A DNA stretch of 64,000 nucleotides, from contig NZ_JAGPXT010000029.1 in the NCBI RefSeq assembly GCF_018070465.1, positions 1 through 64,000 on the forward strand, in the 5' to 3' direction. Below the pieces are notes generated by a model. The model ran no database searches, was not told the DNA's origin, and saw only the letters and a list, made by a program, of their open reading frames with translations. Position numbers and translations under genes: made by a program. The stretch comes from Micromonospora sp. C95 (lineage in GTDB: Bacteria; Actinomycetota; Actinomycetes; Mycobacteriales; Micromonosporaceae). Position 1 is the stretch's first letter. Every line of letters begins with the position of its first letter. Below, piece after piece: positions 1 to 9,045 of the stretch.

Positions 1-101
1 GCAACCGCCTCGTCGGCATCCTCCACGGCTGCCTCAAGAACACCACCCACTACGACCAGACAACCGCCTGGTCACACCGCACCCAACCCGCCGCAGCTTG
101 A
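1..101 (+). CDS. IS110-type transposase, C-terminal fragment cut by window edge
   Basis: The frame from base 3 reads about 32 residues (NRLVGILHGCLKNTTHYDQ, then a Trp-Ser-His segment) and ends at TGA 99-101. This pattern, LVGILHGCL followed by a Tyr-Asp pair and a short basic tail, is typical of the very C-terminus of IS110/IS116/IS902 transposases in actinomycetes. Only the tail is present, so it cannot be told whether the element is intact upstream. It marks the left edge of the window as mobile or accessory DNA. Confidence 0.6.
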   Translation, partial: NRLVGILHGCLKNTTHYDQTTAWSHRTQPAAA

Positions 102-241
102 CATCCAAGAAGCTGGGGTGTCTGACATCACCGCACTTGCCAGCCAAACCGCCAAGATCACACATCCTGATCTGCCGCAGGCCGCGCGCTACGCGGCGTC
201 ACCGCAACCGGATCAAACCGGCACCGGTCGTGGCGAGAACA

Positions 242-718
242 ATGCGCCCCCTGGCGCGACCGGAGGAACGTCCGTCTCGCTACGCTTTAACTGTGGTCGA
301 TCTGCCAGAGACGTGGTGTGTTCCGGTCGTGCGTGCGGACTTCCGCGACGACGGCGTGTGGGAGCAACTCAAGGGCGAGATCGTCAGCCCCACGGAAGAG
401 GGCTTCGTGGCCGGTGTCGAGTTCGTCGAGGACCGAGCGCTGAACGGCCTCAGCGGTGCGGCAATCGCCGCCGGCTCTCCTCGCGCCTACCCACGTCAGT
501 ACAGGCACCCGGTGGTGTTCGTCGTCGACGCCGTCACCATCGCGCTGCCGGAGCGTCCCTTGCTCGTCGTTAATCTGAACGAAAGGGACGAGACGGACCC
601 GTTCAGGACACTGCCACGGCAGGTCCAGGCGATCGAGAACAACCTATCGGTCGCGAACATGGACTTTGTTGAGTTCGCGCGGTCGGCAGGCCCGGACGGC
701 ATTTTTCGAGGCTTCTGA
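242..718 (+). CDS. DUF6924-type small protein
   Basis: About 158 residues from ATG 242. The core LPETWCVPVVRADFRDDGVW followed by FVAGVEFVEDRALNG and a VVFVVDAVTIALPERPLLVV strand matches the pattern of DUF6924 proteins (a Leu-Pro-x-Thr start, then a 'RTDF.DD.AW' strand and a conserved 'DP.F' region). The frame stays open further upstream to 98, but the upstream residues are Arg/Pro-rich and overlap the transposase tail, so the internal ATG is preferred. Function is unknown; members often occur as lone genes in actinomycete accessory regions. No catalytic motif is evident. Confidence 0.6.
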   Translation: MRPLARPEERPSRYALTVVDLPETWCVPVVRADFRDDGVWEQLKGEIVSPTEEGFVAGVEFVEDRALNGLSGAAIAAGSPRAYPRQYRHPVVFVVDAVTIALPERPLLVVNLNERDETDPFRTLPRQVQAIENNLSVANMDFVEFARSAGPDGIFRGF

Positions 719-838
719 GCGCAACGCCGGCCGGCCAACACCGCATCGCCCGGATGCGCTGATCTGCCGCAGATGGCGCGCAGCGGGTGCCGCTGATCGG
801 TCGTGGCAATGCGTGGATGTCTCGTGACGTCGGCGAGG

Positions 839-1330
839 TCAGCCCTCGTGGTGGAGCAGAAGCTCCGCGATTTCCTGGACTCGTTTCACGCTGATGCCGT
901 TGCGTTGCTCTACTGACAGAGGGTGGTCAGTCGGTTCGAGGACGATGTGTGGTCGTGTGCCGACCTGCTCGGTATGCACCTTGGTCTTGAGGTTCAACGT
1001 CTCGATCGGGTAGGCCGGAAGCTCGGTGGACAGCCAGCCGAAGTACGCCGGCTCCTGCTCTCGTCCGGGCGTCGTCCAGTGATCCAGCATCCGGCTGAAG
1101 CTTGTGCTGCTCAGCGACACCCAAACGCCCCATTCGAAAACGGCATCAGCGTCGAGGACAGGTATGACCAAGCGCGCACGGACGAAGTAGTGCTGCGCCT
1201 GGATGATGCAGATCTCGTCCTCAAGGACACTGCGTTCGTCGTTGTTGAGATCGTCTCGCCAGTAGGCCGGGGCTGGGGTGCCGTACGAGAACGGCAGGCC
1301 CTCATGGCGCTGGCCACAACTGTGGCACAT
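839..1330 (-). CDS. DUF2199-domain protein
   Basis: About 163 residues starting MCHSCGQRHEGLPFSYGTPA, a typical DUF2199 opening: a CxxC pair that may bind metal, followed by 'HEGLPFSYGTPAP'. The later segments DDLNNDERSVLEDEICIIQ, HYFVRARLVIPV and FEWGVWVSLS are also family-like. The open frame extends upstream to 1444 but the extra residues are low-complexity Arg/Ser; a GTG at 1348 is the main alternative start. Role unknown. The gene stands alone and converges on the DUF6924 gene. The 1445-1700 stretch upstream holds no convincing gene. Confidence 0.7.
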   Translation of the reverse strand: MCHSCGQRHEGLPFSYGTPAPAYWRDDLNNDERSVLEDEICIIQAQHYFVRARLVIPVLDADAVFEWGVWVSLSSTSFSRMLDHWTTPGREQEPAYFGWLSTELPAYPIETLNLKTKVHTEQVGTRPHIVLEPTDHPLSVEQRNGISVKRVQEIAELLLHHEG

Positions 1331-1715
1331 GAAACCGTGATCGATCACGGACGAGACGGTACAGCCCCTGCCTGAGCTACTGAGACGGCGTCGGCGAACC
1401 GGGTCCCCTATGCCGCTGGGTTGCGCACTACGTAGGGTCACCATGGCCGGTTGCCCTTGGCGTCGGTGGTGTCGATGAGCGATAGGCCCCCGTCAGCCTC
1501 ACGGTGCAGCTTCGACGTGCGTCGGACCGCATGACGAGGCACTAGCTTGTGGGGCGGGACAGGCCTTGCATACCGGCAGAATCAAGGCGTCCTTCGTCTG
1601 GACGGTGCAGTTCCGCCATTGACATCCGGCCGTCCGCTAGCGTTCGCTGTGGGCCAGCCCGTCCTCCACGCGGCATGCCCATAGCAAATTCTTGAGAACA
1701 CATTCGGAGGTTGCG

Positions 1716-2318
1716 GTGGCGACCCTGCTAAGCAGCATCGACGCCACGCCCACCCCCGACCATTGCATGGTCACCATCATCGGCGGCGACTTCGACGCCT
1801 TCGGCCACCCAGACACCAACGCCGCCGTGCTCTGCTGGGCCGGCACCGAACAGATCCAGCTGTTCAGCGAAATCAGTGAGGGTCACCGCCCACACGTCAC
1901 CGTCGAGGCCTGGGACGGTCCCGCACCGACGGACACCGGCGAGTGGGAGGCCCACGGACACGGTGAACTGCACTCGACCAGCGGCACGCTGGGCATCAGC
2001 ATCTTCGACGAGAAGATGCTGACCCCGTTCATGCCCATCGGAGCCCCGGGAACATACACCGTCGACGTGCACGCCACCGGCAGACGCCAGATCCGGGCGC
2101 TGTACGGGAAACCCGCGTGGTTCGCCGACGAACTACCCACCGGCATCGAACGGTTCCGGGTCCGTGTCTGGCCCAAGCGCAGCATCGCCAGCATCTCACC
2201 CGGCGAGCCGCACCGTACGGTCACCAGCCCACGACCGCCTGGCGGTCCGCTGGTGGCACTTTCGTCTGCCACGGTCCCGTCCCAGACGGCGTGCGCCGGG
2301 GACGAGGACCGCGGGTGA
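1716..2318 (+). CDS. hypothetical protein
   Basis: About 200 residues. The start is set at GTG 1716 because a clear GGAGG lies at 1706-1710, five bases upstream; the frame is also open to a TTG at 1692. The first ~150 residues look like a folded cytosolic domain (MVTIIGGDFDAFGHPDTNAA, then HGHGELHSTSGTLGISIFDE and IERFRVRVWPKR); the last ~45 residues are Ser/Pro-rich and may be disordered. No signal peptide or membrane segment. I do not recognise the family. About 230 bases without a clear gene separate it from the conservon. Confidence 0.55.
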   Translation: MATLLSSIDATPTPDHCMVTIIGGDFDAFGHPDTNAAVLCWAGTEQIQLFSEISEGHRPHVTVEAWDGPAPTDTGEWEAHGHGELHSTSGTLGISIFDEKMLTPFMPIGAPGTYTVDVHATGRRQIRALYGKPAWFADELPTGIERFRVRVWPKRSIASISPGEPHRTVTSPRPPGGPLVALSSATVPSQTACAGDEDRG

Positions 2319-2549
2319 CGAGCCACGCGCCGGTGTGCGAAGCGGCCACATGGACCCGGCGCCTGCGGGACTCCGTCGATCCCCGTCTCGGCGATTCCTC
2401 GCGCGAGCCTCGGCATCGCCCGTCGATGAAAGGCTGCGCCACGTGGTGCCACCCGTGGTGCCGCCTGGTGCCGATCCTGGCGGGCCGGGACACCGTGCTG
2501 GCGGGGGTACTCCGCAGCGTTCTTGACGACGTGTCCTGTCAGGTCGCGG

Positions 2550-3158
2550 TCAATGACCTACCGGCTCAGGTCGGCGGGACAACCCTTGCTTCTTGACATG
2601 CTCGATCAGCGCCACGAGGACCTCTTTGGACGACTGCCGCTGCCGCGCGTCGCACATCATGACAGGCACATCTGGGTCGAGGTCCAGGGCCAGTCGAACT
2701 TCCTCGAGGCTGTACTGGCGGGCGTTCTCGAAGCAGTTGACGGCCACGATGAACGGCAGCCTCGCGCGTTCGAAGTAGTCGACGGATGGGAAGCAGTCGG
2801 CAAGCCGCCTGGTGTCCGCCAGGACCACGGCACCCAGGGCGCCAATGGTGAGTTCGTCCCAGACGAACCAGAAGCGGTCCTGGCCCGGTGTGCCGAACAG
2901 GTAGAGAACGAGCTCCTCGCTGATGGTGATCCGGCCGAAGTCCATTGCCACGGTCGTGGTCGACTTCGCCTCGACGCCGGAGATGTCATCGACTCCCACG
3001 CCCTGCTCGGAGAGAACCTCTTCGGTCCGGAGGGGCTTGGTCTCGCTGACGGATCCCACCAGGGTGGTCTTGCCTACGCCGAAGCCACCCGCGATGAGGA
3101 TTTTGATGGCGGTGGGAAGGGTCGCTTGGCCCGTCCGCTCAGAGTTGACGTAGTCCAT
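2550..3158 (-). CDS. cvnD: conservon small GTPase (CvnD)
   Basis: 202 residues. P-loop GGFGVGKTT near residue 24, then a switch region with FGTPGQDRFWFVWDEL (Walker B/G3-like, with TPGQ instead of DxxG). Family: Ras-like/MglA-type ATP/GTP-binding proteins that form the last gene of actinomycete conservons. They are thought to act as the switch at the membrane complex made by the sensor kinase-like CvnA, roadblock protein CvnB and DUF742 protein CvnC. The start codon overlaps the end of cvnC by 20 bp, indicating translational coupling. Downstream (2319-2549) nothing else of the operon is seen. Confidence 0.92.
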   Translation of the reverse strand: MDYVNSERTGQATLPTAIKILIAGGFGVGKTTLVGSVSETKPLRTEEVLSEQGVGVDDISGVEAKSTTTVAMDFGRITISEELVLYLFGTPGQDRFWFVWDELTIGALGAVVLADTRRLADCFPSVDYFERARLPFIVAVNCFENARQYSLEEVRLALDLDPDVPVMMCDARQRQSSKEVLVALIEHVKKQGLSRRPEPVGH

Positions 3159-3516
3159 TTATGAGCGCCTCGAATACGCTGTCGTCGGGAAGGGTGGCGG
3201 CTTGGCGAGGGTCGTTTACCTGAACGAATCCCTGAGCGATCAGTCCGTCTAGCAGCACTCGGACGGTGCCAAGGGGCAGGCTTAGATGCGCGGCCACTTC
3301 TGCGAGTGCAAGCGGTCGTTGGCAGAGGTGAATGATTCTGGCCTGCTCTGGTGCTATCCCCACCTCGGTTGGCGGGGCCGATCGGGTCGAGAGGATCAGA
3401 GCGACCACGTTGAAGCTGTTGGCTGGTTTGGCTCGCCCGCCGGTAACGGCGTATGGCCGGACTACCGGCCCGGCGGCGTCATCTAACCAGACCGGTTCTT
3501 CGTCGGGCATCGTCAT
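3139..3516 (-). CDS. cvnC: conservon DUF742 protein (CvnC)
   Basis: 125 residues. DUF742 hallmarks: N-terminal VWLDDAAGPVVRPYAVTGGR, then a winged-helix-like region (RPLALAEVAAHLSLPLGTVR, VLLDGLIAQGFV). Members always sit between the roadblock gene and the GTPase gene in conservons. The role is thought to be as an adaptor in the membrane-associated complex, possibly DNA- or protein-binding through the helix-turn-helix fold. It starts 8 bp after cvnB stops and overlaps cvnD, so the four genes form one operon. Confidence 0.92.
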   Translation of the reverse strand: MTMPDEEPVWLDDAAGPVVRPYAVTGGRAKPANSFNVVALILSTRSAPPTEVGIAPEQARIIHLCQRPLALAEVAAHLSLPLGTVRVLLDGLIAQGFVQVNDPRQAATLPDDSVFEALINGLRQL

Positions 3517-3524
3517 GGCGGCCC

Positions 3525-3935
3525 CTAGTTGTTGGTGTGCTGGCTCGGCCTGGTCGGGGAGGCGAGGAACTTGCCGGCCCGCGCAACGACCATCGCCATC
3601 TCGTACGCGACAAGTCCGACGTCGGTTTCTTCAGCCGCGAGGACGGCCAGGCAGGCGTTGCTTCCGGCCGCGGTGACGAAAAGGAACGACGACTTCATCT
3701 CGATGATGGTCTGTTGCACGGGTCCGCCACCGAACCGCTTGCTGGCGCCCTTCGCGAGGCTCTGGATCCCCGATGCCATCGCGGCCAGGTGTTCCGCGTC
3801 GTCCCGGCTGAGCTGGGCGGAGGAAGCCATGAGCAGCCCGTCAGCGGAGAGCACGATGGCATGCTCAGCCTGCTTGACACGCCCGACCAGGTCGTCGAGC
3901 AGCCAGGCCAGATCGCCCGTGGAATTCTGCTGCAC
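3525..3935 (-). CDS. cvnB: conservon roadblock/LC7 protein (CvnB)
   Basis: 136 residues, GTG start. Roadblock/LC7 fold: LAWLLDDLVGRVKQAEHAIV, then LSADGLLMASS and a C-terminal VTAAGSNACLAVLAAEETDV strand pair. Proteins of this family act as GTPase partners; in conservons CvnB is thought to regulate the nucleotide cycle of CvnD. It begins 17 bp after the stop of cvnA, consistent with co-transcription. Length is normal for the family. Confidence 0.93.
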   Translation of the reverse strand: MQQNSTGDLAWLLDDLVGRVKQAEHAIVLSADGLLMASSAQLSRDDAEHLAAMASGIQSLAKGASKRFGGGPVQQTIIEMKSSFLFVTAAGSNACLAVLAAEETDVGLVAYEMAMVVARAGKFLASPTRPSQHTNN

Positions 3936-3952
3936 TTGCCCGTTCCTCTTTC

Positions 3953-6352
3953 TTACCGGTCGGTTTCGGCCGCAGACGTGTTGTCGGCGGCGTTCGATTG
4001 CTCGTCGTCGTCGGCGTCGACGAGACGTGCGGCGTCATCGCGGCCGCGCCGGGTGCCGGATTGGTAGGAGGTCATCATCCTGCGGATGTCGTCGGGGGAT
4101 CGCCCCGCCTCGTCGTCCGGTGGCTGTGTTTCGCCTGGGGTCGAGTCGCGAAGTTGCCGCGCGATGTTGGCCTGGCGGACTCGCATCGGCAGCCCATGCT
4201 CGGTGTGCTCGGTGTGCCCGGCTGAAGGTCCGGGCTGCTGCCTGACGCTGGGCGCGCTCTTGGCCGGCTCTTCGGTGACCGTGGCGGCGGCGTCAGCGGC
4301 GGCGCGCAGTGGACGCACTGCGGGCAGTTCCATCGTCTCGCCGTGCACAGGTGCGGGCTCGGCGACGGCGAGCGAGGTCTGCCGCGCGGTGGTGACGCGC
4401 TGGGCGTCACCGGCGGCAACTGCCTCCCTGGACACGCCCGCGGCCGGTGCGGGTCCGGTGCCGATCGGGTCGGCCGTCGCCACCAGATCCTTGGGGATGA
4501 GGACAACCGCCGTCGTGCCGCCGTACGGTGACGGCTTCAACCGCACCGCGAGGTGGTGCTTGGCGGCCAGCCGACTGACGACGAACAGTCCCAGCTTCTT
4601 GGCGTCGGCGAGGTTGAACTCGGCGGCGATGGCGAGGTCTGCGTTCGCGGCGGCCAGATCGTCCTCGGCCATGCCGAGACCTCGGTCCTCGATCTCGATG
4701 GCGAAGCCGTTGGCCACGAGTTGGCCGCGTACCTCGACCGGCGTGCTCTTCGGCGAGAAGGTCAGGGCGTTCTCGATCAGTTCGGCGAGCAGGTGGATGA
4801 TGTCGCCGGCGGCCCGGCCGGCGAGCGCGACCGACCCGAATGGCATCACCTTCACCCGGGTGTAGTCCTCCACCTCCTGCACGGCGGCGCGGGCCACGTC
4901 GACCATCGGCACGTTGCGTCGCCAGCCACGGCCGGGCGTCGCACCCGACAGGACGATGAGGTTCTCGGCGTTGCGCCGCATCCGGGTGGCGAGGTGGTCG
5001 ACGCGGAACAGGTCCTCGAGTTCGTCGGCATCCTCCTGTCGACGCTCCATCTCGTCGAGGAGGGTCACCTGGCGGTGGACGAGGGCCTGGGTGCGGCGGG
5101 CCAGGTTCAGGAACACATCGCGTACGTTGCGGCGTAGCTCCGCCTGCTCGACGGCCGTACGCACAGCGGTCTCCTGGACGGCGTTGAACGCCTGGCCCAC
5201 CTGCCCGATCTCGTCCGAGCCGAAGTCGAGCGGCGGCGCCTCGGCGGCCACGTCAACCTTCTCGCCGCGCTGAAGGCGCTCGACCACCGCGGGGAGCCGC
5301 TCGTCGGCGAGTTGGTGGGCCGCGTCACGCAGCCGCTGCAACTGCGCCACCAACGCACGCGCCGTCGTGATTGACAGCACGATCGACGCGGCAACGGCGA
5401 GCGTTCCAAGACCCGCCGCGAGGAACAGCCGGATGATGACCCAAACGGCGACGCCCACGGCGGCAGACACAATTCCGTTACCGCCGGCTGTGACGACTTC
5501 TTGCAGCTCGGACTGAGCGTCGTCAACCACAGTGCGCCACTCGGCGGCCTCGACGGGCAGGCTCGACCGGGTGCGGCTGGTCTGGGTGACCCTGTCTTCG
5601 ATCGCCCGAAGACGGCTGAAGGTGTCGCCAGCAAGCAACTGTTCGTATCGGACGCGGTCGGCGGGTGACAGCTGGATCGAGGTTTCTGAACCGGCGAACC
5701 GTTGGGCGCCCACGAGATGTGCGAACTGCGCCTGCTCAGCGGCGGTGATTCGACCGTTGGCGAGGATGCCGCTCAAGAGCGCGTCCTCCTGCGAGATCAG
5801 CTCCCCCATGCGGTTCAGCTGGATGAGCGCAGCGGCGTAACCCGCGATCTCCTTGTCGTCCAGGCTCGCTGTGGCGTGGTAAATGCCGAAGATCGAGTCG
5901 ATCGAGTCGCCAAATGCCTTCGCTGCGCTCGCGCGGTCGATGGAGCGCGCATCGACCAGCTTTCTGATGTCGCCCAGGGCCTCCAGACTGACGTAGGCGA
6001 CGTCAAGTCGTTGGGCCAACGTGGCGCTGCCAGCAAGATCCGTCTGCCACGTTTGTGCTGACTCTGTGAACGTCGCGGCGAACTGCTCAGTCTCCCGGCG
6101 CTGTGTGTCCAGGGAAGCTCGCACCTGACTGTCGTCGGAGCCACCCAGGTAGGCCAGCGTGAGTCGGCGTTCGTTCTGCAGTGCCGTCAGCAGGGGTGCG
6201 CTCGGCTCGTACACCTTGCTGTTCAGCGTATTGACCCAGAGCAGATTCAGACCGTCCTGGAGGGTCACCCACGCCGCGAACGCCCACAGGGCAGTGAGCG
6301 ACAGCAACATCGCGACCACTTTGGTGCGGATATTGGTACTGCGAAAGCGCAT
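3953..6352 (-). CDS. cvnA: conservon nitrate-sensor-type histidine kinase-like protein (CvnA)
   Basis: 799 residues from ATG 6352 (MRFRSTNIRTKVVAMLLSLT); the frame extends upstream to a TTG at 6385, but GGGACGG lies just before the ATG. Order: TM1, extracellular four-helix NIT-type sensor region (~45-310), TM2, HAMP-like segment, helical dimerisation region without a clean phospho-acceptor H-box, HATPase_c (ELIENALTFSPKSTPVEVRG, then a DRGLGM G-box), and a ~200-residue disordered Pro/Ala/Glu-rich tail ending in acidic residues. CvnA proteins are membrane receptors of conservons and may not be conventional kinases. First gene of the four-gene operon, about 120 bp downstream of the terpene cyclase gene on the same strand. 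Confidence 0.9.
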   Translation of the reverse strand: MRFRSTNIRTKVVAMLLSLTALWAFAAWVTLQDGLNLLWVNTLNSKVYEPSAPLLTALQNERRLTLAYLGGSDDSQVRASLDTQRRETEQFAATFTESAQTWQTDLAGSATLAQRLDVAYVSLEALGDIRKLVDARSIDRASAAKAFGDSIDSIFGIYHATASLDDKEIAGYAAALIQLNRMGELISQEDALLSGILANGRITAAEQAQFAHLVGAQRFAGSETSIQLSPADRVRYEQLLAGDTFSRLRAIEDRVTQTSRTRSSLPVEAAEWRTVVDDAQSELQEVVTAGGNGIVSAAVGVAVWVIIRLFLAAGLGTLAVAASIVLSITTARALVAQLQRLRDAAHQLADERLPAVVERLQRGEKVDVAAEAPPLDFGSDEIGQVGQAFNAVQETAVRTAVEQAELRRNVRDVFLNLARRTQALVHRQVTLLDEMERRQEDADELEDLFRVDHLATRMRRNAENLIVLSGATPGRGWRRNVPMVDVARAAVQEVEDYTRVKVMPFGSVALAGRAAGDIIHLLAELIENALTFSPKSTPVEVRGQLVANGFAIEIEDRGLGMAEDDLAAANADLAIAAEFNLADAKKLGLFVVSRLAAKHHLAVRLKPSPYGGTTAVVLIPKDLVATADPIGTGPAPAAGVSREAVAAGDAQRVTTARQTSLAVAEPAPVHGETMELPAVRPLRAAADAAATVTEEPAKSAPSVRQQPGPSAGHTEHTEHGLPMRVRQANIARQLRDSTPGETQPPDDEAGRSPDDIRRMMTSYQSGTRRGRDDAARLVDADDDEQSNAADNTSAAETDR

Positions 6353-6472
6353 CACACCGTCCCAGTCGGCTGTTACACCTAGCAAAAATCCTACGCGATC
6401 TTCTGACGCCTGCGTGTCCTACATCAACGGCGTGCGATGACGGGGGCACGCTAGCAGTGTCCAAGAAGGTCC

Positions 6473-8131
6473 TCAAGCGTCCCTGATCACCGGCTTGCTG
6501 GCTGCCTGCTGCGGTTTGGGCCCAGTTGTCGTCACGGTCGCTGCCGTTATGTCGCGCCGTTGCCGCACAAGGTGCAATGCGGCGAGCACCGCGGCGCGGA
6601 CGATCGCCAGCGGGCTGTAGAGCTCCTTGCCGTACCACAGGGGAGGGGCAGGATCCCGGCCCGCGGTCCCGCAGAGGTACGCGTAGCCACGCCTCGCGGC
6701 CGCTTGGACTCCATCGGCCCTCGGGCGCGTAGCCAGGACCACCTGCAGCGCGTACGCGGTCTCCTCAGCGGTGCCGTCCCACCGTCCCCACGACCCGTCG
6801 GCCCTTTGAGTGGACAGGACCCAGTCGACGGCCCTCGCCACCGCCTCGGCCGCGGTAGGCCCGCGACCAAAGTCATGAAGAGCGAGGGCGCAGCACATCG
6901 TGGCGTAGTACGGCGAGGCATGCCATCGGTCGCGCCAATGCCCGTCCGGCTGCTGGCGCTCTCGCAGCGCCACCGTCAACCGATCGATGGCGGCCTTGTA
7001 CCGCGGCTCCGGATTGACTCTGCTGGCCACGTGCTGACCGAAAGCGTCCAGGACGTGAGCGTTGGTGGTGACCGACCACCCGTCCTCACCGGGCCAGGTG
7101 CAGAATCCATCCGCTGTTTCGTATGCCCATAGCGGCCCGGGATCTACCGGTTGGCCGAGATGGCCGAGCGCACACAGCGCTACCGCCGTGGTGTCTGCGT
7201 CGACGGGCAGCCCTGGCCCGGTCGGGGTGCCCAGCGGACTCATCGCGGCGAGCATGCTCTCCACGATGCGTGGCGGCACCTCGACCGGAATGCCAGCCCG
7301 GGCCAGTCCGCTCACCACCCACGCCGCTTCAAAGACAGTGATAGGCAACGGACACGGCACCGGGCCGCCGCCAGCGACAGTCGCCAAATGAGTCAAGGCA
7401 AGGACGGTGGAGGATCCCGAGTCGGGTTCGCCAATCCAGGCAGCGGTTGCCGCCGGTGAGGCGCCGACCGTCCCGGGCCCCGCCGGTCGAAAGCCTGTGG
7501 CGCGGGCTGCGGGACCCAGGACCTCCAGGAAATGCACCAGCTTGCCCGGCAGATCAACCCCGGCAGCGACCGCCTGTCGGACCTTGACGAGACGGCCGTC
7601 GTCCATCCCCGTTGGCAGGGCTAAACGCCCGCCGTACCAGGGATCGAGGCACGGCACTGCCATGGGCTCAAGCAGCGCGAGGTGCTGGTTGATGTCCGCC
7701 ACGAGCGAAGGCACGATGAGGTCCGCACCCGGGGTGTCCGGCACCAGCAAATCAGCCCGTAGCCAGGTAGTAAGCGCCTGCAGGCTGCGGGCGACGGCAG
7801 TGGCCAGACTGGCCGCCACGTGATCCCGATGCGCCCCCGGTCCCGTGGAGCGGAGCGTCGCGAGCAGCGCATCGGTGGCACTGAGTGTGGGAACCAGCGC
7901 ATACCCCTGCGGTGGACCCCACCCCCCGTCCGCCCGCTGCGTCTGCAGCAAGTACGCAATTCGCTCGGCATGCCCACCTAGCCACGGCGACAGTGACACA
8001 AGCCGAGCGGTCTCGTAGACCGATGGGGCGACCTGACCGTGCGGTTCGGCCTCCAGCCCGGCGATCAGATCGGCCACGGCCCCGGCAATGTCGACGCTCG
8101 ATGTATGGACGGGGATGGTCGGGCGGCTCAC
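6473..8131 (-). CDS. class II terpene cyclase (beta-gamma, DADTT motif)
   Basis: 552 residues. GTG 8131 is chosen because it forms a GTGA overlap with the stop of the preceding terpene synthase; the frame is open to 8323 but those residues would lie inside that gene. Two alpha-barrel halves carry repeats LLQTQRADGGWGPPQGY and VLSTQRADGSWGRWDGTAEE, typical of squalene-hopene/diterpene cyclase folds. The catalytic Asp motif reads VDADTTAVALCALG: the general-acid Asp of DxDD(T) is kept, the last Asp is replaced by Thr. It is expected to protonate and cyclise GGPP (labdane/halimane type) or FPP (drimane type) to a cyclic diphosphate that the class I enzyme next door would ionise. No prenyl-diphosphate synthase is in the window. 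Confidence 0.85.
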   Translation of the reverse strand: MSRPTIPVHTSSVDIAGAVADLIAGLEAEPHGQVAPSVYETARLVSLSPWLGGHAERIAYLLQTQRADGGWGPPQGYALVPTLSATDALLATLRSTGPGAHRDHVAASLATAVARSLQALTTWLRADLLVPDTPGADLIVPSLVADINQHLALLEPMAVPCLDPWYGGRLALPTGMDDGRLVKVRQAVAAGVDLPGKLVHFLEVLGPAARATGFRPAGPGTVGASPAATAAWIGEPDSGSSTVLALTHLATVAGGGPVPCPLPITVFEAAWVVSGLARAGIPVEVPPRIVESMLAAMSPLGTPTGPGLPVDADTTAVALCALGHLGQPVDPGPLWAYETADGFCTWPGEDGWSVTTNAHVLDAFGQHVASRVNPEPRYKAAIDRLTVALRERQQPDGHWRDRWHASPYYATMCCALALHDFGRGPTAAEAVARAVDWVLSTQRADGSWGRWDGTAEETAYALQVVLATRPRADGVQAAARRGYAYLCGTAGRDPAPPLWYGKELYSPLAIVRAAVLAALHLVRQRRDITAATVTTTGPKPQQAASKPVIRDA

Positions 8132-9045
8132 AGGCTGCCCCAGAAGTCCGACACCTGGTAGAAGCCAGCGGTGAACGAGAGTTGACGTCGCAGAAACGCG
8201 GCCTGTCGGGGACAGGTGGTCTCCAGTGGCTCGATCAGCTCGTGGCAGCTCTGGATGACTGCGTTGAGCCTGGCGGTCACTTCGGTACGGCTCACGAGCA
8301 TGAGCGCGTTGAGATCTCCCCACTGGAGGTCACGACTACTTGTTCCCAGGTCGTTGATCAACCGGATGGCGCGCTGGACCTCGCGGCTGGCGGTCTTCAG
8401 TTCGTCCACGTGGTCCAAGCAGTCCTGGTCACCGAGCTGGGCCCAGTGCGTCACGCTGACCAGCACGACAGCGGCGTTGTCCGCGTTGGCGAGGTACTGG
8501 TCGAGAGTAGGAACTGCACGCCGCGGGTCCTGCGGTGTCCTGTACGCGGTCTTCCATCGCCACTCCTGCGCCATCGCCGCAACCATGCGCCCGAGTTCGT
8601 CTCGCCACATCGGGCCGATGGCCGCGAACGCCGGAGCCGACACCAACTCGTCCCGGATCTCGGCCAGCAGCAGCGCCAAGGGGTTTCCGTCGGCGCACGG
8701 ATCGCCGTTGGCGGCTGTGATGCAGCTGGCGACGAGCGCCTGGACATCGTCGTCCGTCTGCGCGAGGTGGTCGAACTGCCAGTCCGCCGCAAACACCCAC
8801 AGCACGGTCCGAGCGGTCAGCCTCAACTGGTTGCCCGCGTACTCGGGGGCGGTGAACGCTACTGACATCGCGATGCCGCTGATGAGCGCCGCGTCGAAGG
8901 GTCGCGCTGCGAACAGGTTCTGATGGCGCGTCACGACCTCGTGCAGGTCGCGATCGAGAGTGACGGCCAGCGCGCAAACTCGGGCCTGCTCTTCAACAGT
9001 GAGTGCATCGCCGATGGCGACCGGGACATGCGGACTGGGTGTCAC
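8128..9045 (-). CDS. class I terpene synthase
   Basis: 305 residues, GTG start overlapping the P450 stop (GTGA at 9042-9045). All-alpha class I fold size. The Asp-rich site reads FAADWQFDHLAQTDDD near residue 88, a DxxxD version rather than DDxxD; the distal Mg site reads INDLGTSSRDLQWGD (ND...S...D, NSE-like with Arg-Asp for Lys-Glu). This fits bacterial class I synthases that work on products of class II cyclases. It would ionise the cyclic diphosphate made by the downstream enzyme. Middle gene of the coupled P450 - class I - class II unit. Confidence 0.85.
   Translation of the reverse strand: MTPSPHVPVAIGDALTVEEQARVCALAVTLDRDLHEVVTRHQNLFAARPFDAALISGIAMSVAFTAPEYAGNQLRLTARTVLWVFAADWQFDHLAQTDDDVQALVASCITAANGDPCADGNPLALLLAEIRDELVSAPAFAAIGPMWRDELGRMVAAMAQEWRWKTAYRTPQDPRRAVPTLDQYLANADNAAVVLVSVTHWAQLGDQDCLDHVDELKTASREVQRAIRLINDLGTSSRDLQWGDLNALMLVSRTEVTARLNAVIQSCHELIEPLETTCPRQAAFLRRQLSFTAGFYQVSDFWGSL

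Noticed and set aside
1445..1700. Possible transposase remnant between the DUF2199 and hypothetical genes
   Set aside because: Only a short stretch (LIDTTDAKGN on the minus strand) looked protein-like; not enough to name a family.
8132..8323. N-terminal extension of the class II cyclase
   Set aside because: It would overlap the class I gene by nearly 200 bases; GTG 8131 gives a clean GTGA overlap.
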